From HGM11416 sp034104345 (GTDB taxonomy: Bacteria > Bacillota > Clostridia > Christensenellales > Borkfalkiaceae), in NCBI GenBank assembly GCA_034104345.1, contig JAXEDY010000005.1, forward strand, positions 1 through 64,000: DNA of 64,000 nt, written 5' to 3'. Positions 8,110 through 17,723 of the stretch are shown one piece after another. Each line of letters opens with the position of its first letter. Within the stretch, counting starts at the first letter, position 1. The notes beneath the pieces are model-generated. The model was not told where the DNA came from. It searched no databases and saw only the letters and a list, made by a program, of their open reading frames with translations. The position numbers were made by a program, and so were the translations under genes.

Positions 8110-9932
8110 AAAAACTAAGCAAAATCATCGCAAGTTTGCTTTCTGTTTGCCTTTTGGCGGGAACTGCCGCCGCGTGCCGCGAAGACGGAGACGTTAAGGT
8201 AGACGAAACCAAAGTTCAACTTCTCGTAGGCAACTTCGACGGCGGTTACGGCAGCGCATGGCTTAACAAGGCGAAAGCCCGTTTCGAAAAAAAATACGAA
8301 AATTACGATTTCGGCGGAGGCAAAAAGGGCGTTCAGATAATCGTGGATAACAATTCGCGTTATTCGGGCGCAATGCAGACCAACATGTCGAGTTTTCAGC
8401 AGCATGTAATTCTTGCCGAAAACGTTAACTATTACGATATGGTAGACATTACCGATTCGTCGAGCAAATATCTTTACGACATTTCCGACGTTGTAACTAC
8501 GCCCATAAATAAGGACCTTATTACAGGCAAAACCGAAAGCGGCCATGCCGACGACGGCAAGACCATAGCCGAAATCATGAACGGCCCGATGGGCGAATAT
8601 CTCGACGTTACGGGAAGCGGCAAATATTACGGCGTTCCGTTCTATGAAGCGACCGTAGGTATCGTTTACGACATAGATATATTCGAAAAATACGGTTTCT
8701 ATTTCGCAGCCGAAGGATATGGCGACAGCGAAGGCTTTATTCAGGACAAAGACGGTAACTGGATAGGAAAAGGCGGCGCGGTTTTAGGTAACGTAAGTTC
8801 GATGACTTTCGACGAAGCGGTAGAAGCGGGCTTAAAACTCGGAAACGGACCCGACGGCGCTCCGTCATACGACGACGGTTGCCCCGCTACCTACGACGAC
8901 TTTTTCAAAATGTGTTTAAGAATGAACGCGCGCGGCGTGCTTCCGCTCACCTGGCCGGGCAGCCCCGAAGTTCAGCGTTATCTTAACTATCTTGCATATA
9001 ACCTGTGGGCCGATTACGAAGGCGCCGAAAACATGAGCGTTAACTTCTCTCTTTCGGGCAAGGCTAACCTTATCGACATGAGTTCGTATAACCCCGAAAC
9101 GGGCGAATATACCGTTATCGAAGAAGACGTAACCGACAAAACCGGCTATAAACTTCAACGTCAGGCGGGCAAATACGAAAGCATCAACTTTATCAAACGT
9201 ATTCTTTCGGATTCGAGAAACTACGATCCCACAACCTGCATAGGCGATATAAGCCAGCAAGACGCCGAAAGAAGATACATTCTTTCCGCTCTTCCCGACC
9301 AAACCGACAGAGCGATGCTTATCGACGGCAGTTGGTGGCAGAACGAAGCGAGCAGCATATTCAGCGATATGGCGGTAGACTATGATAACGACGCATACCG
9401 CGTGGAAAACCGCCGTTACGGAATGTTGCCCCTTCCCAAGGCTAACGCCGCAAAAGTAGGGCAGGGCAACACGCTTGCGTTTAATACCGCAACCGTAATA
9501 GTTATAAACAAAAAAGCGGTTAAAGACGACGTAACCTTGAAAGTAGCAAAACAATTCATTAAATTTTTGCACACTCACGAATCGCTTGCCGAATTCACTT
9601 CGACCACCGCTTCGGCTCGTCCTTATACCTACAAGCTTGATTCGACCGAAATCAGCGGGTTAACGAGCGTTGCAAAACAAAACTACGAACTTCACACCGC
9701 AACCGACTTTGTGTTCTCTTATTCGAAGCAACCCATAGTCCGCAAATATTACAACAGATTCTCGTGCTCGGGTTATCTCGTATACGAAGCGTTCGGTAAC
9801 GCAACCAGTATAATTTCGCAAAAATTCATCGCGCAGCCCGAAACCACCGCTTGGGATTATTTCGAATCGATGGTAAACGACCACGGCGAAAAATTCTGGA
9901 ACGACACGTTCTCGGCGGAACTTGGCAAATAA
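8106..9932 (+). CDS. sugar ABC transporter substrate-binding lipoprotein
   Basis: 608 residues, larger than the usual 420-450. The signal peptide MKKLSKIIASLLSVCLLAGT leads to a lipobox-like TAAAC, then a mature protein with the family layout of carbohydrate-binding components: LVGNFDGGYGSAWLNKAKARF near the N-terminus, DISQQDAERRYILSAL and AMLIDGSWWQNEA in the middle. SD GGAGG lies inside the end of the preceding regulator gene. Two CUT1-type permeases follow after a GC-rich stem-loop. Probably binds an oligosaccharide outside the membrane. The large size suits a bulky glycan, which is inference. Confidence 0.88.
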   Translation: MKKLSKIIASLLSVCLLAGTAAACREDGDVKVDETKVQLLVGNFDGGYGSAWLNKAKARFEKKYENYDFGGGKKGVQIIVDNNSRYSGAMQTNMSSFQQHVILAENVNYYDMVDITDSSSKYLYDISDVVTTPINKDLITGKTESGHADDGKTIAEIMNGPMGEYLDVTGSGKYYGVPFYEATVGIVYDIDIFEKYGFYFAAEGYGDSEGFIQDKDGNWIGKGGAVLGNVSSMTFDEAVEAGLKLGNGPDGAPSYDDGCPATYDDFFKMCLRMNARGVLPLTWPGSPEVQRYLNYLAYNLWADYEGAENMSVNFSLSGKANLIDMSSYNPETGEYTVIEEDVTDKTGYKLQRQAGKYESINFIKRILSDSRNYDPTTCIGDISQQDAERRYILSALPDQTDRAMLIDGSWWQNEASSIFSDMAVDYDNDAYRVENRRYGMLPLPKANAAKVGQGNTLAFNTATVIVINKKAVKDDVTLKVAKQFIKFLHTHESLAEFTSTTASARPYTYKLDSTEISGLTSVAKQNYELHTATDFVFSYSKQPIVRKYYNRFSCSGYLVYEAFGNATSIISQKFIAQPETTAWDYFESMVNDHGEKFWNDTFSAELGK

Positions 9933-9946
9933 TTAAAAAATAACGG

Positions 9947-9975
9947 CGCGCCGCCGCGAAAAATAAGGCGGCGCG
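9947..9975 (+). other. GC-rich stem-loop between binding protein and permeases
   Basis: CGCGCCGCC (9947-9955) and GGCGGCGCG (9967-9975) form a perfect 9-bp stem with an 11-nt loop and no T-run. Such stems between binding-protein and permease genes often protect the upstream mRNA and lower expression of the permeases. Confidence 0.65.
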
Positions 9976-10038
9976 GCGTAAACAAAAAAAGTAAACAAAG
10001 TTTAAAAAGCATAAACAAATAGGAAAAACTACGAAAAA

Positions 10039-11061
10039 ATGCGCAAAAAGGTAAAAACCGAATCCCCGTCGCTAATGGAAAGGGCAATAAACAAAATAAG
10101 TTGGGCTTTTTATTCGCTAAGGGTAAAAATCGCCGCAAAAATGCCCGCCCGCAAAGGCGCAACAACGGCAAAATTGGGAAAAAAACGGCTTAAAGACGGC
10201 ATTTTCGTTTATTTAATGTTGCTGCTGCCGATAATTCAGTTTTCGATATTTTATATCGGCGTAAACATAAACTCGCTGCTTATGACCTTTCAGCGGTTTG
10301 ACGACAACGGTTATGTGTTCGATTTTTCATATAACTTCAAACTTTTGTGGAACGGTTTTATAACGATGCCCGTGTTCGGGTTGGTCGTAAAAAACTCGCT
10401 GTTGTCGTTTTTGGTGGTGCAACTTATGTCGCCGCTGATACTGTTCGCAACCTATTTTATATATAAAAAATTTGTTGGTTACAGGTTTTTTAAAATAATA
10501 CTGTTTTTGCCCACGATAATATCGGCGGTAATAATGGTAACGGTTTATAAAAAGGTTTGCGAAATAGCCATACCCAAAATATGGGACGCGTTGTTTCACG
10601 TTACGATAGGCGGACTTTTAAGCACTCCGTCTACGCGGTTCGGGGCGGTAATGTTCTTTTATTTGTGGCTTTCGTTCGGAAGTTTAATGCTTATGTATTT
10701 AGGCGCGATGAACGGCATATCCGATTCGATTTCCGAAGCCGCAAAACTCGACGGCGCCACGAGCATACAAGAATTTTTCTATATAGTTTTTCCGATGATA
10801 TATCCCACGTTCTCGACGCTTTTTTACACGTCGATAGCCACGATATTCACTAATCAGATCAACTTATATTCGTTATGGGGCAGCGGGGCAGATCCGTCGA
10901 TACAAACTTTCGGTTATTATTTATATCGCGAAGTAACGCAGGCAACCCTTGCCGACTATCCGCGCCTTGCCGCGCTCGGCGTTTTGATGACTATGGTTGC
11001 CGCACCCTTAACGTTCTTCTTTAAATGGCTGCTCGGTCGTTTGGGACCGAAGGTGAACTGA
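10039..11061 (+). CDS. sugar ABC transporter permease, MalF/UgpA type
   Basis: 340 residues. A basic cytosolic N-terminus of about 50 residues is followed by six predicted membrane segments. The EAA loop reads EAAKLDGATSIQEFFYIVFP, the site that contacts the ATPase in CUT1 importers. It starts after a stem-loop behind the binding-protein gene and its stop codon overlaps the next start by one base (TGATG), implying translational coupling. It pairs with the following permease. The ATP-binding subunit is not in the window and may be a shared MsmX-type protein. Confidence 0.92.
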   Translation: MRKKVKTESPSLMERAINKISWAFYSLRVKIAAKMPARKGATTAKLGKKRLKDGIFVYLMLLLPIIQFSIFYIGVNINSLLMTFQRFDDNGYVFDFSYNFKLLWNGFITMPVFGLVVKNSLLSFLVVQLMSPLILFATYFIYKKFVGYRFFKIILFLPTIISAVIMVTVYKKVCEIAIPKIWDALFHVTIGGLLSTPSTRFGAVMFFYLWLSFGSLMLMYLGAMNGISDSISEAAKLDGATSIQEFFYIVFPMIYPTFSTLFYTSIATIFTNQINLYSLWGSGADPSIQTFGYYLYREVTQATLADYPRLAALGVLMTMVAAPLTFFFKWLLGRLGPKVN

Positions 11062-11960
11062 TGGATAAAATGCGCTTGAAAAAAGGAATATCGCCCTTTG
11101 CGATAATAGTATTCGTTCTGCTCGTTTTATACACGGTTTCGTTTTTGCTCCCTATGCTTTGGGGCATAAACCTGTCGCTTAAAAAACCGAACGACGCAGA
11201 ACTCAGCCCGTTTTCGATAAAATTCCCGCTTATAATTCAGAACTACGTTAAAGTATTTCAGGATTTTAAGGTTTCGGTATATTTAGAAAACGCGGTGGCA
11301 CCTAAAACCTATTACGTCGAAGACATGCTCGCGTTTACCTTTGTTTACGCCGTATGTTGTTCGTTCGTGAACATAGCCGTAACTTGCATAGTCGCGTATA
11401 TAACGGCGCGGTTCGATTTTAAAATCTGTCGCATTATCGACGCGGTTGTAATCGTGGCCATGATTCTTCCCATAGTCGGCTCGATGCCCAGCGAACTTCG
11501 CATAATGAAAGCGCTCCACATGTATAACACGCTGTGGGGAATGATGATAATGAAAGCCAACTTTGTGGGAGGCACGACGTTTTTGATTTTTAACGTAGCC
11601 TTTAAAAGTTTCCCCAAAGATTTTGCCGAAGCCGCCGAAATCGACGGGGCAAGCAACTTCACGGTTATGATGAGCATTATGATGCCCATGATAAAAACCA
11701 CTTTCTTTACGATGTGGCTGCTGTCGTTTATTTCATTCTGGAACGACTATCAAACGCCGCTTCTTTACTTCCCCTCGAAACCCACTCTTTCTTACGGGCT
11801 TTACGTTTACACAACGGATACGTCGGGCAGCGGCGCGGGAAACAACACTCCGCTTGCGCTTGCAACCTGCTATTTGTTAATGCTCCCCATTTTATTGGTA
11901 TTTTTGTTCACTTCCGAAAAACTTATAGGTAACGTTTCGGTAGGCGGGCTTAAAGAATAA
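11061..11960 (+). CDS. sugar ABC transporter permease, MalG/UgpE type
   Basis: 299 residues from the ATG at 11061, which overlaps the stop of the first permease and has AAGGTGA just upstream; the longer frame from 11025 would run into the upstream gene. Six predicted membrane segments. The EAA motif reads EAAEIDGASNFTVMMSIMMP. Ends with the usual short GNVSVGGLKE tail of this subfamily. Completes the membrane channel of the importer. Confidence 0.92.
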   Translation: MDKMRLKKGISPFAIIVFVLLVLYTVSFLLPMLWGINLSLKKPNDAELSPFSIKFPLIIQNYVKVFQDFKVSVYLENAVAPKTYYVEDMLAFTFVYAVCCSFVNIAVTCIVAYITARFDFKICRIIDAVVIVAMILPIVGSMPSELRIMKALHMYNTLWGMMIMKANFVGGTTFLIFNVAFKSFPKDFAEAAEIDGASNFTVMMSIMMPMIKTTFFTMWLLSFISFWNDYQTPLLYFPSKPTLSYGLYVYTTDTSGSGAGNNTPLALATCYLLMLPILLVFLFTSEKLIGNVSVGGLKE

Positions 11961-12035
11961 AAAATAAAAACGTTTAAACGCAAAATCCTGAAAAACGAAA
12001 AAACGTTTTTAAATTAAAAATATAGGAGATAAGGT

Positions 12036-13817
12036 ATGAAAAAAGCAATCAAAAGGCTGTTTTGCCTGATAATAGCCGTAACCCTTTCGATAAGCGCATT
12101 CGCTTGTTCTGCGGGTAGTAACGGCGGTAATTCTGGCAAAGAACCCGAACTTCAACACTATTTTACTCCCGTAGTAAAGGTTTCGAAAACGGGACTTGCC
12201 ACATGGACGGATTTGGAAGGCGCCGAAAAGTTTATTTATAAAATAAACGACGGTGCCGAAGTAGAAACCGCCGAAAAGCAGATTCAACTCGAACTTAACG
12301 ACTCTATTAAGGTTAAGTGCGTAGGCAACGGCACCACACGGCAAGACAGCCGCTGGTCGGATATCGTAACGTACGTTCCCGTTCACAGTTACGCTATCGA
12401 CGGCAACGGCGCAATAACCAACACCGTAAACGTTTATAAGCCCGACGGCACCGTCGTTCTGGACGGAATCAACGGCACCAAACCTTACGGCGACGTTATG
12501 ACCGCGGGCCAAGAATATATAATCGAATTCGATATTACGGTAGGGCCGTATCACAACGCGCTGCTTATTGCCGGCGTCGAAAACACGATTATTTCCGATT
12601 TAACGTGGTCGGATAAAAACTATAACGAACGCACGGGCGAAAAAGCGGATACTCAAGATAAATTCTACGAAGTTTTATACGATACCGCTTATGACATTTA
12701 CCCCTCTTACGCTGCGATTCACCGCACCAGATGGTCGTATTCGGGCGAATATTTCAAAGATGAAAACGGCGTGGGAATGGATACTTACGGCTGGTATATG
12801 AAAGATACCCCTGCCTTAAACGATAACGGCGTTTACGACACTTCGGCAGAGGGATTTTGGACGATAGAGCCCAACTGGTGTTCAACCCTTTACGGCGCGC
12901 ATTTTTTAAGCACCAAAAAGCACACCAAACAACAAATGGAAGCGGGCTATAAGTTCGTTCGTTTCAAAATCAAATATACCGAAGTTCACGCTAACGGCGT
13001 AGGCGTAGTTGCGGGGCTTGAGAAATACGACGTTTTAAACAACAAAGAAGGGTTTAACCTTTGGGCTCTCGTTCACCAGAACGAAAAAATGTTGTTCTTT
13101 AACAGCGATTTGGTTCCCGAACACGAGGCAAGAAATTCATCGTTCGCAACCAACGACCTCGGCGAATCGGCAAGCGACGTAACCGTTTACGACGCTACTT
13201 CGGGCGAAGCGATTTTTGCAGGAGGCGAAAGCGGAAATACTTTGGAAGCCGGCAAAAAATACATCGTAGAACTCGACGTAAGCGGCGAACTTAACGGAAG
13301 CGTTTGCTTCACGGGTATACAAGACGCGCTTATTTCAAACGTTACATGGTCTGATAAACGCTATGCTGAAAGAACGGGCGAAAATGCGGTGGCGGATACG
13401 CTGCGCGTGCTTGAACTCGATCAGGCAAGCCACCACCTGGCGGCGGAGCATCCGCTTTTCCACAGACTTTGGAAAACGGAAGACGGCTACACGGGCAACT
13501 TTAAAAACGATTGCATTTTAAACGGCGACGGCGAAATCGATACCTCTTCGTCGGCTAACCGTTCGGGCGACAACAACCGCTGCTTGGAATTTGCTCTTAA
13601 AATCTGGCTCGGCTCTAAACTTACTTCGGCGCAGGCGAATAAACAATATTTCAGAATGACCGTAGAATGGCGCTCGTTCGATACCATTCAGGTAGGTCAC
13701 CCCGTCGAAGACAAAACCAGCCCAAACTACGGCAACCTTGCGGGCGCGTTCTTTAACATGTTCGTTTACAGTCCCGCGGGCGGCAGATATTTATATTTAA
13801 CTTCTTTCGCTCCGTAA
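12036..13817 (+). CDS. lipoprotein with two copies of a module shared with its neighbour
   Basis: 593 residues, SD AGGAGATAAGGT. The signal peptide ends in SAFAC, so the Cys at about residue 24 is probably lipidated. Two segments, about residues 131-194 and 382-443, repeat the pattern V-x-V-Y, a turn, Ala-Gly-x-x-Y-I-x-E-x-D, Ala/Gly-x-x-x-x-I-S-x-x-T-W-S-D-K and then E-R-T-G-E. The same pattern ends each long module of the next lipoprotein. No catalytic motif is visible. Location after the importer genes suggests a surface glycan-binding protein, by analogy with SusE/F-like helpers, but no family is recognised. Confidence 0.7.
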   Translation: MKKAIKRLFCLIIAVTLSISAFACSAGSNGGNSGKEPELQHYFTPVVKVSKTGLATWTDLEGAEKFIYKINDGAEVETAEKQIQLELNDSIKVKCVGNGTTRQDSRWSDIVTYVPVHSYAIDGNGAITNTVNVYKPDGTVVLDGINGTKPYGDVMTAGQEYIIEFDITVGPYHNALLIAGVENTIISDLTWSDKNYNERTGEKADTQDKFYEVLYDTAYDIYPSYAAIHRTRWSYSGEYFKDENGVGMDTYGWYMKDTPALNDNGVYDTSAEGFWTIEPNWCSTLYGAHFLSTKKHTKQQMEAGYKFVRFKIKYTEVHANGVGVVAGLEKYDVLNNKEGFNLWALVHQNEKMLFFNSDLVPEHEARNSSFATNDLGESASDVTVYDATSGEAIFAGGESGNTLEAGKKYIVELDVSGELNGSVCFTGIQDALISNVTWSDKRYAERTGENAVADTLRVLELDQASHHLAAEHPLFHRLWKTEDGYTGNFKNDCILNGDGEIDTSSSANRSGDNNRCLEFALKIWLGSKLTSAQANKQYFRMTVEWRSFDTIQVGHPVEDKTSPNYGNLAGAFFNMFVYSPAGGRYLYLTSFAP

Positions 13818-13931
13818 TAATGCCGAGCGGCGCAAAAACAGCGCAAAAAGTTGTAAATTAAATATTGAAAAGCCAAAAAATTAAAATGGAATAATCCCCA
13901 ATGGGGTTTTATAAAAAAATAGGAGGCAAAT

Positions 13932-16900
13932 ATGAGTAAATTTTCAAAACTTTTGTCGGTTATGCTCGCGTTGGTTTTAACTTTCGGGTTAATTTCGTGC
14001 GGTTCTAACAACGGCGATAACAACACCAACCCCGACCAACCGACTAAACTTACGGTCAAATTCGAAAAAGACAGTTTGACCATGAACGAATGGGATACCC
14101 AAAAAATAGGAGTAGCCGTATCGGACGGTTCGGGCGTCGAAGTAAAGGTAGACGATCCCACCGTCGCGTATATTCGCGGTAGCAAAATAAACCCTTTAAA
14201 AGCGGGCGAAACCACGCTTACGGCAACTGCCAAAGCAGATCCTTCGGTTACGGCGAAAATGGCGATAAAGGTTAACGCCAAACCCGAAAGCCGCCCCGTG
14301 CTCGGCATAAGCGGCGACGAAGAACTCGCCATAGGCGAAACCGCGGAATATTCGGCTGTTTTAAGCAATGCCGACGCAAACGCTTACACCGTTAACTGGA
14401 GCGTAAACGACAAATCGCTCGCAACCATTTCAAAAGACGGCGTTCTTACCGCAAAAGCTTCGGGCGAAGTTAAAGTTACGGCAACCGCGGTTTATTGCAC
14501 CGCAGAATTCAAAGCCGAAAAAACCGTAGTTATTTCGCAGGAGATAAACGTTGTTTTCGCGCAAGGCGAAAGCGTAGCCAAACTTGCCGTTTCGTCCATT
14601 AAAGAGGTAAGCGGCGAATATACCTTGGAAATAGCGGGTAAAACCTACGTTGCCGACAGCGACGGAAACGTTACCTTAAACAAAGCCGATTTCGATACTA
14701 CTTCGACTAACGTGTTCGAAGGTAAAATTATCGAAGGCGCAAACGTTCACGAATTCAAACTTATCGTTTACGTTCTCGATAAAGCCAAGGCTTATCAGGA
14801 CGGCAAGGCTCTTATTCCCGACGAAAACGGATATGTCAAAGTAGATACAACCAAACCCGCCGATTCTAGCGGCTTACGTTGGGTTACTTTCGACAACGCG
14901 GCCGCTATGAACGCAATCGGATACGGTCAACTTGAAGTAACCTTAAAGTTCGATAAATTCTGCGAATTAACCGCGGGCATGGTTCACCCGAACGTAGGTG
15001 CCTATGGTTATTCGTTCGGTTACAAATTCAGAGAAAAAGGCGATAGCGAAGACACATGGGTTTTCTGGGATAACACGTATGTTTCGGGCGGCAGAGCCGT
15101 CGGATATTGCGGAGCAATGAAAGCAAGTGCCGGCGCGCCTTACGGCTACGGTTATTTAAAACTTTATTCCGAAGGCGAACTTATTCTCGATTATTACAAA
15201 GCTGAATTACCTGGTGAGCCCGGACACGGCTGCTGGTCGTCATCGGTTCCCGGATATATCGACAAACTCGAAACAGGTAAAGAATATACTTTAGTTTTAG
15301 ATACTTCTAAAACTGGCGATATAATGCTTAGCGGTATCGACGAAGCAACCATTACCAAAATCGAATGGACTAAAAAAGTTGAAACCCAAATCTCGTTTGA
15401 AAATACCGAAATCTCGGTTGACGAATGGGTTGAAACCGCTTTAAACGCCACCGTTAACGACGGTTCGCAAGTCACTTACAGTGTAAGCGATCCCGATGTT
15501 TTATATTTAAACGGCAATAAAATCGTCGGTTTAAACGCGGGCTTCGCAAAAGTAACCGCTACCGCCAACGGCAAAACCGCCGAATTAAGCGTAACCGTTA
15601 ACGCAAAAGAAGAAAATAGACCTGCTTTAAGCATAGAAGTTCCCGCCGAAATCGAAATCGGAAGCACCGCTACCGCAACAGCAAGCTTAAAATGCGGCAA
15701 TACCGAAATCGAAAGCGAAAAATACACCGTTGTTTTCGAAAGTTCCGACGCGGAAAAAATAATCGTTACAAACGCAACGCTTACCCCCATCGCGGCAGGC
15801 AGTTCTACCATTAAGGCAAAAGCCACTTATTGCGGCAAAGAATTTACAGCCACGGCAGACGTTCTCGCCAAAGATCCGCCCGCTCCCGTAGATCCTTCGG
15901 TTGGCAAACTTTATCAGGGCGGCGAAGAACTCACCCCCTCCGACGACGGTTCGTACGTTATGGATAGCACCAAAGAAAGCAAAACCTTAACTATCGATTC
16001 GTGGGACGCGAAAAAGGCGTTAGGCTTTAAAAAGGTTCGTTTAACCGTTAAATTTGCCGATTTTAACGAAAATCTTTGCTCTACGCCTTATGGCACGGCA
16101 AGTTTCGGTTATTCTTACGGAAGCGTAACGGTAGGTTGGTGGAACGATTACGTTAACTCGCAAGACAACAAGGTTTATGCCTGGGCTGCTGCGTTTACGA
16201 CTACGGCAAACCCCGATTCGTCTGCTTATCTTAAAGTTTATAGCACCGACGGCGATATGATTTTCGAACATTACAGTTATACCGGTTGGTCTTCGGATGA
16301 TGAACATGGCGGTTACGGCTATATTCCCGCGCTCGAAGCGAACACCGAATATATTTTCGAAATCGATACCGAAAAAACGGGCGACATAACCCTTTACGGT
16401 TTCGACAAAGCAACCTTTACGAAAATCGAGTGGTTAGACATGAAAAACACCACCGTTAAGTTTGCCCAAGAAGAATACACCGCCGAAGAATGGACGGCTT
16501 TCAACGTTAAAGCCACAACGAACGACGGCTCGGAAGTAACTTATTCGGTTGCCGAAAACGACGAAGTGTTATTCGTTGCAGGCAACAAGGTTATCGGCGT
16601 TAAAGCGGGCGAAAGCGAAGTTATCGCTACCGCTAACGGCAAAACCGCAAAAGTTAAAGTAGTTATATCCGAAAATTCCGAAAACAGACCTGTTTTAACC
16701 GTAAACGAAAACGGCAGCGTTAAAATTAAAGAAACTTTAAACGTTGAAACCGCTTTAAAAATTAAAGAAACAACCGTTCCCGAGGCAGATTACGCAGTTG
16801 AAGTTAAATCCGCAAACGAAAACGTAAGCATAAGCGGCAAAGTTATAACCGGCGTTACCGCAGGCGATTCTAAAATCACCGTTACCGTAACCTATTGCGA

Positions 16901-17564
16901 CGTAAAATTCACCGCAGAATTTACCGTTACCGTAGTAGACGAAACGATAGATCCCACCATCGCAAAAGTTTATCAGACCGGCAAAAACGTTACCGCAAAA
17001 CAACTTACCGCCGATTCGAACGGTATTTACAGAATAGATACCACTACCGACGAAGCAGGCGAAAACAACTTGTATTGGTTCAGCTTCGGCGATATTCCCG
17101 AAATCGACGGAACACAATATAAATATCTCCGCTTTAAAGTAAAATTTGCAAACTTCTTATGCAAACAAGCATCGGAAGTTGAAAGCGGTATGCCTAACTA
17201 TCACTATAGTTTCGGTTATAAATATAATTCCGTAGGAACATCTCATGTATCTGCCGGAACATTAGTTCACGCTTTTTGGGATAGTAAGTATAGTGACACC
17301 AGCGGATCATGGGGCGGCGGAATGGTCGGCGGTGGTTCTGCGTATGGCGGCACTTATATAAACATTTATAAAGCGGCCGATAATGCGAAAATAGCAAACT
17401 GCATAGAACATGATTACAATTGGACTAACTATTTCGAAGCGCTCACCGAAAACACCGATTATATCTTCGAGTTTGATATGAGCAAAATGAATAATTTCAG
17501 ATTCTCGGCTTTCGCAGGTCTTGAAATTACCGACGTAAAATGGGCTGATACTTTGCTCGGCTGA
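13932..17564 (+). CDS. large lipoprotein with three (Big2-Big2-module) units
   Basis: 1210 residues, strong SD AGGAGG, signal peptide ending FGLISC so the Cys at about 18-20 is lipidated. Three units follow each other. Each has a first Ig-like domain of Big_2 type (for example ending KAGETTLTATA), a second Ig-like domain opening R-P-V/A-L, and then a 180-200-residue module opening K-x-Y-Q-x-G and closing I-T-K-I-E-W or a variant. Module positions are about 14787-15372, 15905-16437 and 16964-17560. Tyr, Trp and Gly are frequent in the modules, as in carbohydrate-binding folds. No enzyme motif seen. Likely a cell-surface glycan-binding protein of the locus; the module is not one I can name. Confidence 0.75.
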   Translation: MSKFSKLLSVMLALVLTFGLISCGSNNGDNNTNPDQPTKLTVKFEKDSLTMNEWDTQKIGVAVSDGSGVEVKVDDPTVAYIRGSKINPLKAGETTLTATAKADPSVTAKMAIKVNAKPESRPVLGISGDEELAIGETAEYSAVLSNADANAYTVNWSVNDKSLATISKDGVLTAKASGEVKVTATAVYCTAEFKAEKTVVISQEINVVFAQGESVAKLAVSSIKEVSGEYTLEIAGKTYVADSDGNVTLNKADFDTTSTNVFEGKIIEGANVHEFKLIVYVLDKAKAYQDGKALIPDENGYVKVDTTKPADSSGLRWVTFDNAAAMNAIGYGQLEVTLKFDKFCELTAGMVHPNVGAYGYSFGYKFREKGDSEDTWVFWDNTYVSGGRAVGYCGAMKASAGAPYGYGYLKLYSEGELILDYYKAELPGEPGHGCWSSSVPGYIDKLETGKEYTLVLDTSKTGDIMLSGIDEATITKIEWTKKVETQISFENTEISVDEWVETALNATVNDGSQVTYSVSDPDVLYLNGNKIVGLNAGFAKVTATANGKTAELSVTVNAKEENRPALSIEVPAEIEIGSTATATASLKCGNTEIESEKYTVVFESSDAEKIIVTNATLTPIAAGSSTIKAKATYCGKEFTATADVLAKDPPAPVDPSVGKLYQGGEELTPSDDGSYVMDSTKESKTLTIDSWDAKKALGFKKVRLTVKFADFNENLCSTPYGTASFGYSYGSVTVGWWNDYVNSQDNKVYAWAAAFTTTANPDSSAYLKVYSTDGDMIFEHYSYTGWSSDDEHGGYGYIPALEANTEYIFEIDTEKTGDITLYGFDKATFTKIEWLDMKNTTVKFAQEEYTAEEWTAFNVKATTNDGSEVTYSVAENDEVLFVAGNKVIGVKAGESEVIATANGKTAKVKVVISENSENRPVLTVNENGSVKIKETLNVETALKIKETTVPEADYAVEVKSANENVSISGKVITGVTAGDSKITVTVTYCDVKFTAEFTVTVVDETIDPTIAKVYQTGKNVTAKQLTADSNGIYRIDTTTDEAGENNLYWFSFGDIPEIDGTQYKYLRFKVKFANFLCKQASEVESGMPNYHYSFGYKYNSVGTSHVSAGTLVHAFWDSKYSDTSGSWGGGMVGGGSAYGGTYINIYKAADNAKIANCIEHDYNWTNYFEALTENTDYIFEFDMSKMNNFRFSAFAGLEITDVKWADTLLG

Positions 17565-17602
17565 TATTAACGTAAAAAACAAACAAACTTACAACTAACC
17601 AA

Positions 17603-17638
17603 TTTCGCCTTTCCCGACGATTATCGGGGAAGGCGAAA
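17603..17638 (+). terminator. hairpin after the large lipoprotein
   Basis: TTCGCCTTTCCCGA pairs with TCGGGGAAGGCGAA with one bulge. The T-run after it is poor, so it may be a weak terminator or an mRNA 3' stabiliser before the oxidoreductase gene. Confidence 0.5.
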
Positions 17639-17723
17639 ATACTATTAAAACAAAATTTGTAATTTAAAAGCAAAAAAGCGGTAAAAATAAATTTATATAT
17701 AACTAAAATATAAAAGGAAAAAA

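Noticed and set aside
12426..12460. A further copy of the 40-bp element in the 593-residue lipoprotein gene (TATAAGCCCG...CGGCACCGTC)
   Set aside because: Only about ten contiguous bases match before the spacing fails; the Y-K-P-D-G-T codons explain it. It shows that some short matches arise by codon preference, so only long matches were counted.
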